Positions 60,526 through 64,000 of a stretch of DNA of 64,000 nucleotides are shown here, in pieces. The number at the start of each line of letters is the position of its first letter. Position 1 is the first letter of the stretch. The translations under genes and the position numbers were made by a program. The notes under the pieces were generated by a model that worked only from the letters and a program-made list of their open reading frames with translations, had not been told where the DNA came from and ran no database searches. This stretch comes from Virgisporangium aliadipatigenens (lineage in GTDB: Bacteria; Actinomycetota; Actinomycetes; Mycobacteriales; Micromonosporaceae): positions 168,781-232,780 of the forward strand of contig NZ_BOPF01000019.1 in the NCBI RefSeq assembly GCF_016863615.1, read 5' to 3'.

Positions 60526-61506
60526 ATGCGGTTGGCGCGTCGCACGTTCGGGCTGGCGGCGGTGCTGGTGGTCGCGGCCTGCTCGGACCCACCGGAGAAG
60601 AGCGACGTGCCGTCGCTGGCGCAGCACGGGGCCGTGCAGACCACGGTGAAACCGACCCGCCAGGACCTGACCAACCGGATCACCCTCACCGGCAAGGTCA
60701 CCGTCAACCCGGTGTTCGGGATGGTGTCCCCGGTCGCCGGCGAGGTGCGCTACCTGGACGTGAAGGCGCCGACCGGCACGCCGACGAAACCGACCCGCGT
60801 CGCCACCGTCTGGGCCGGCAACAAGCCGAACCACGTGGAACTCCCGGCCGGGTCGGTCTTCGCCGGGCGGCTCACCGACGACCGCGCCACGGTGCCGCAG
60901 GGCATGCCGATCGTCACCGGCCGGCACGTGGGCTACGGCATCGTGGCCGACATCGACGGCGGCCAGGCGTACCAGGTCTCCGACGCCCTCGCCGAGGTGC
61001 AGGCGCAGGTGCGCAACGGGCCGGGGCCGTTCAAGTGCACCGTGCTCGGCACCATCGCGGCGCTGCCGGCCGGCACGGTCCCCGAGCCGCCCGCGCCGTC
61101 GCAGGGCCCGTCGCCCTCCGCCGGGCCGGTGAAGGTGCCGCCGCCGGGCAACGAGACCCAGCCGTCGGAGCCCACCGGGATGCGGGTCGTGTGCGTTCCG
61201 CCGTCGGACGTCAAGCTGATCAACGGCGCGGCCGTCGGGCTCGAGCTGGTCACCGCGCGGGCGAGCAACGTCATGGTGCTGCCGGTCGAGGCCGTCGCCG
61301 GCGGCCAGGGCAAGGGCCGGGTCGACGTGGTCGGGCCGGACGGCACCCGCCAGACCCGGGAGGTGACCCTCGGCCTCTCCGACGGCAAGGTCATCGAGAT
61401 CAGGTCCGGGTTGAACGGCGACGAGACGATCGCGGTCCCCGGACCCAACCTCCCCGGTGGCGAGCCCGCCAAGCCCGGCGCCGCATCGTCGGAGGCCCCC
61501 CGGTGA
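60526..61506 (+). CDS. Lipoprotein adaptor of a MacAB-like ABC exporter
   Basis: A 326-residue exported protein with the lipobox VVAAC (Cys19). It has a MacA/HlyD-like layout without a long coiled coil: PTRQDLTNRITLTGKVTVNPVFGMVSPVAGEVRYLDV, an inner Pro/Ser-rich linker (PEPPAPSQGPSPSAGPVKVPPPG) and a beta-barrel part with VMVLPVEAVAGG and VTLGLSDGKVIEIRSGL. In Gram-positives such adaptors sit on the outside of the membrane with a MacB-type permease and may export peptides or lipids. Its stop overlaps the ATPase start (GTGA). Confidence 0.85.
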   Translation: MRLARRTFGLAAVLVVAACSDPPEKSDVPSLAQHGAVQTTVKPTRQDLTNRITLTGKVTVNPVFGMVSPVAGEVRYLDVKAPTGTPTKPTRVATVWAGNKPNHVELPAGSVFAGRLTDDRATVPQGMPIVTGRHVGYGIVADIDGGQAYQVSDALAEVQAQVRNGPGPFKCTVLGTIAALPAGTVPEPPAPSQGPSPSAGPVKVPPPGNETQPSEPTGMRVVCVPPSDVKLINGAAVGLELVTARASNVMVLPVEAVAGGQGKGRVDVVGPDGTRQTREVTLGLSDGKVIEIRSGLNGDETIAVPGPNLPGGEPAKPGAASSEAPR

Positions 61507-62231
61507 CCCTGATCGAACTGGACGGCATCACCAAAACCCTGAAGGGCCAGCAGAAGCCGCGCACCATCCTGGACGGCGTCGACCTGACCGTCGAGTCCGG
61601 CCAGAGCGTGGCGATCCTGGGCCGTTCCGGCTCGGGCAAGAGCACCCTGCTCAGCGTCATCGGCCTGTTCGACCGCGCGGACGGCGGCCGCTACCTGCTG
61701 GAGGGGCGGGACATCACCCGCCTGCCCGAACGCCGGGCCGCCGCCCTGCGCAGCGCCTCGTTCGGCTTCGTGTTCCAGCGCTTCTTCCTCCTCAAGCACC
61801 TGACCGCCGCCCAGAACGTCGCGATGGCCCTCGTCAACGGCCAGGGCTGGCTCCCCCGCCGGCGCCGCCGCGCCAAGGTGATGGCCGCCCTGGAACAGGT
61901 GCAGATCGCGCACCTCGCCAAGCAACGCCCGGCCAAGCTCTCCGGCGGCGAGCAGCAGCGCGTCGCGATCGCCCGCGCGCTGGTCCGCGACCCGCGGGTG
62001 CTGCTGGCCGACGAGCCCACCGGCGCGCTCGACACCGAGACCGGCAACCTCGTCATCGACGCGCTGCTCGCCGCCACCGAACGCGGCTGTGGCCTGATCC
62101 TCGTCACCCACGACCGCGACCACGCCGCGAAGATGGCCCGCGTCGTGCGGCTCACCGACGGCGTGCTCGCCCCGGTGCTCCCCGAACCGGCGGCGCCCAC
62201 CGTGCCCGCGCTGCCGGTGGTGCACTCGTGA
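61503..62231 (+). CDS. MacB/LolD-type ABC transporter ATPase
   Basis: A 242-residue ATPase: Walker A GRSGSGKST, Q-loop in FGFVFQRFFLL, signature LSGGEQQRVAIARAL, Walker B VLLADEPTGALD and H-loop THD. It powers the permease encoded next. The GTG start overlaps the adaptor stop, and the stop overlaps the permease start (GTGA). Confidence 0.95.
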   Translation: MTLIELDGITKTLKGQQKPRTILDGVDLTVESGQSVAILGRSGSGKSTLLSVIGLFDRADGGRYLLEGRDITRLPERRAAALRSASFGFVFQRFFLLKHLTAAQNVAMALVNGQGWLPRRRRRAKVMAALEQVQIAHLAKQRPAKLSGGEQQRVAIARALVRDPRVLLADEPTGALDTETGNLVIDALLAATERGCGLILVTHDRDHAAKMARVVRLTDGVLAPVLPEPAAPTVPALPVVHS

Positions 62232-63568
62232 TCCGCCTGTCGGGGCGGATGCGTTCCGCGCTCATCATCGGCGGCCAGGGCATCCGGGCCCGCAAGCTGC
62301 GCACCGCCCTGTCGATGGTGAGCATCTTCCTGGGCGTGCTCGCCGTCGTCGTGGTGCAGGCCGGCGCGGAGATCGTGCGTCAGGCGGCCCTCGCCGACCT
62401 GGAACTGCAGCTCGGCAAGGACGGCACCGTCCAGATGTACTTCCCGCCGACCGAGAAGGGCGCCGCCGCGGTGCTGGAGACGCTGCGCGGGCGCGGCGAC
62501 GCCCTGGCGCAGATGTCGACGAGTGCCATCATCGGCGAGCCGAACACCCAGCCGGTGAACCCCGGCGGCGCGCCGTTCAACGACTCGGCACAGGGGCCGG
62601 CGTGGGCCACCGAGGGCGGCGGGGCCGTCAGCATGGCCTGCGACGACCAGGGCTTCTGCCGGCCGATCGACGTCGGCCCGGACACCGGTGCCCCGCGCGG
62701 CGCCGCCATCCAGCTGGAGCTGCGGGTGCTCACCGGCGACGTCCGCCGGTTCATCCCGTACCAGGTGGAGGCCGGCCGGTGGCTCGACTTCACCGGCAGC
62801 CCGTCGATGTCCCCACGGATCGTGGTCAACCGGGAGGCGGCCGAGGGCCTGGCCCGGCACCGCGTTCCCGCCGAACTCCACGTCGAGGGCACCACCGCCA
62901 ATCCCACCCCGCAGATCGTCGGCGTGGTCGACGACGGCAACGGCCAGCCGACCGCGTACGTGTGGTCGGAGGACCTGTTCAACTGGCTGCCCGGGCCGGC
63001 CGAACAGGCCGAGTGGGTGCGCGGCTCGATGCAGGTGATGCTCGCCCCGACGGCCGGCGAGGTGGAACGGGTGCTGCGTGCGCGGCTGGTCTCGGCCGGC
63101 GTCGCCGACAACAGCGTGCAGACCCATGTGATCAACGTCCGCAAGAACATCGCCGAGCAGCTCAAGCTCCTGCGGCTGGTGTTCCTCGGGCTCGCCGCGC
63201 TGGTGCTGCTGATCGGCGTCGCCGGCATCCTCAACGTCGGCCTCGCCACCGTCGGCGAACGGGTCGAGGAGTTCGCGCTGCGCCGCGCGGTCGGCACGCC
63301 GCGCACCCTGCTCGCCGGCATCGTGCTCGCCGAGACGCTGCTGACCGGCCTGTTCACGGCGGCGCTCGCCATCGGGCTCAGCGCGGCGGCGCTGCGCATC
63401 GGGGTGACGCTGCTGCACCGGCCCGAGCCGTTCCTGCAGAACATCGTCTTCCCGTGGCAGGCCGCGGTGGCCGGCGTCGTGGCGGGCCTGGTCGCCGGGC
63501 TGCTCGGCGGGCTGATCCCGGCGGTGCGGGCGGCCCGGATCCCGATCGCGACGGTGATGCGCGCGTAG
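62228..63568 (+). CDS. MacB/FtsX-type ABC transporter permease
   Basis: A 446-residue membrane protein with the four-helix FtsX/MacB plan: helix 1 near residues 20-45, a large outside domain of about 265 residues, and three helices at the C-terminal end (LKLLRLVFLGLAALVLLIGVAGILNVGLATVGERVEEFALRRAVGTP). It works as a homodimer with the ATPase and adaptor, moving substrate by mechanotransmission. The outside domain holds VSMACDDQGFCRPI, with two cysteines that may pair. Export substrate unknown. Confidence 0.92.
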   Translation: MIRLSGRMRSALIIGGQGIRARKLRTALSMVSIFLGVLAVVVVQAGAEIVRQAALADLELQLGKDGTVQMYFPPTEKGAAAVLETLRGRGDALAQMSTSAIIGEPNTQPVNPGGAPFNDSAQGPAWATEGGGAVSMACDDQGFCRPIDVGPDTGAPRGAAIQLELRVLTGDVRRFIPYQVEAGRWLDFTGSPSMSPRIVVNREAAEGLARHRVPAELHVEGTTANPTPQIVGVVDDGNGQPTAYVWSEDLFNWLPGPAEQAEWVRGSMQVMLAPTAGEVERVLRARLVSAGVADNSVQTHVINVRKNIAEQLKLLRLVFLGLAALVLLIGVAGILNVGLATVGERVEEFALRRAVGTPRTLLAGIVLAETLLTGLFTAALAIGLSAAALRIGVTLLHRPEPFLQNIVFPWQAAVAGVVAGLVAGLLGGLIPAVRAARIPIATVMRA

Positions 63569-63580
63569 CCCGCGGGCGTC

Positions 63581-63970
63581 CTACAGCGTGGCTCGCCAGT
63601 GCGGCCAGGCGTCGCGCAGGTACCACGCGAACGGCACCCACCAGATCAGGTCGTTGGTGAGCAGGATGACCCCGGACGCCAACGGCCACTCGCCGGTGGC
63701 GTACAGGTACAGCCAGCCCGCCGGCCCGAGCACCTTGCCGAGCAGCCCCACGGCCGCGATCGGGAACCCGTGTTCGGGCCGCCGCGCCGCCTCCAGATAC
63801 AGCAGCCCGTACACGCCCAGCACCATGCCCAGCGTCATGAAGATCTGCGGATGGTTGTCCGGCGGCATGCCCGCCACCCGGAACAGCCACTGCGGGTCGA
63901 GCGCCGCGTAGGCGCCCCACAGGATGTTGTAGATCCCGGCGGCGGCCAGCGTCCAGCGGTGTACACGCAC
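63581..63970 (-). CDS. Small membrane protein of unknown function
   Basis: A 129-residue protein with four hydrophobic helices (LAAAGIYNILWGAYAAL, MTLGMVLGVYGLLYL, AAVGLLGKVLGPAGWLYL, VILLTNDLIWWVPFAWYL) and a short loop FRVAGMPPDNHPQIF. It resembles small actinobacterial membrane proteins without known function. The GTG at 63970 is used. It is convergent with the ABC permease gene. Confidence 0.65.
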   Translation of the reverse strand: MRVHRWTLAAAGIYNILWGAYAALDPQWLFRVAGMPPDNHPQIFMTLGMVLGVYGLLYLEAARRPEHGFPIAAVGLLGKVLGPAGWLYLYATGEWPLASGVILLTNDLIWWVPFAWYLRDAWPHWRATL

Positions 63971-64000
63971 CGCTGGATTATTCAGCCGTCGATCTCCGAC

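Overview
The window is a stretch of very GC-rich chromosomal DNA from a filamentous-type actinomycete. Third codon positions are almost all G or C, GTG starts are frequent, many genes are coupled by ATGA/GTGA overlaps, and the gene families (AfsR-type SARP regulator, ROK regulator, CUT1 sugar ABC transporter without its own ATPase, secreted glycosidases with ricin-type lectin repeats, AA10 LPMO, KatE-type catalase) are typical of Micromonosporales or Pseudonocardiales. I cannot fix the genus. There are no rRNA or tRNA genes, CRISPR arrays or insertion sequences that I can see, and no intergenic gap exceeds 300 bases.

Region by region: 1-6 kb holds the N-terminal part of an AfsR-like regulator, a divergent nucleoside-phosphorylase/MTAN-like protein with an inserted domain, a secreted LPMO preceded by palindromes, a SnoaL-like protein and a UGT-type glycosyltransferase. 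6-18 kb is a run of single genes: a double GNAT, a GH43 exo-galactanase-like enzyme with lectin repeats, two alpha/beta hydrolases, a 50-residue protein, a large catalase, a GGDEF-EAL protein, and an astacin metalloprotease with five exact 50-residue repeats. 18.4-24.5 kb is an operon of three paralogous STAND-type ATPases, each ending in a helix-turn-helix. 24.5-26.8 kb is a coupled hydrolase/drug-exporter pair.

26.8-36.1 kb looks like one carbohydrate-use locus: sugar-binding lipoprotein, two permeases, a spherulin-4-like glycosidase with FN3 domains and a DUF4874/DUF4832 secreted protein in one operon, with a ROK regulator and a divergent Gfo/Idh/MocA dehydrogenase. 37.4-45.2 kb is a second metabolic locus: an XRE-cupin regulator divergent from a tightly coupled run of seven genes (M24 peptidase-like enzyme, E1 alpha and beta of a 2-oxoacid dehydrogenase, an AtzA/TrzA-type amidohydrolase, a ureidoglycine-aminohydrolase-like bicupin, an atypical SDR, and a 3-hydroxyisobutyrate-dehydrogenase-like enzyme). 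Its substrate is unknown.

45.2-64 kb contains a short RtcB ligase, a MerR/DUF1877 pair, a PMT-like membrane glycosyltransferase, two uncharacterised genes, two TetR loci with unusually clear operators (one controlling an SDR, one beside a methyltransferase and acyl-CoA-dehydrogenase-like pair), a LysR/DJ-1 divergent pair, an MFS exporter, an MmyB-like XRE regulator and a MacAB-like ABC export operon.

Across the window a palindrome, TCCAC(A/T)GTGGA, occurs nine times, almost always inside genes and at the cost of rare codons. This is the strongest signal not explained by ordinary annotation.
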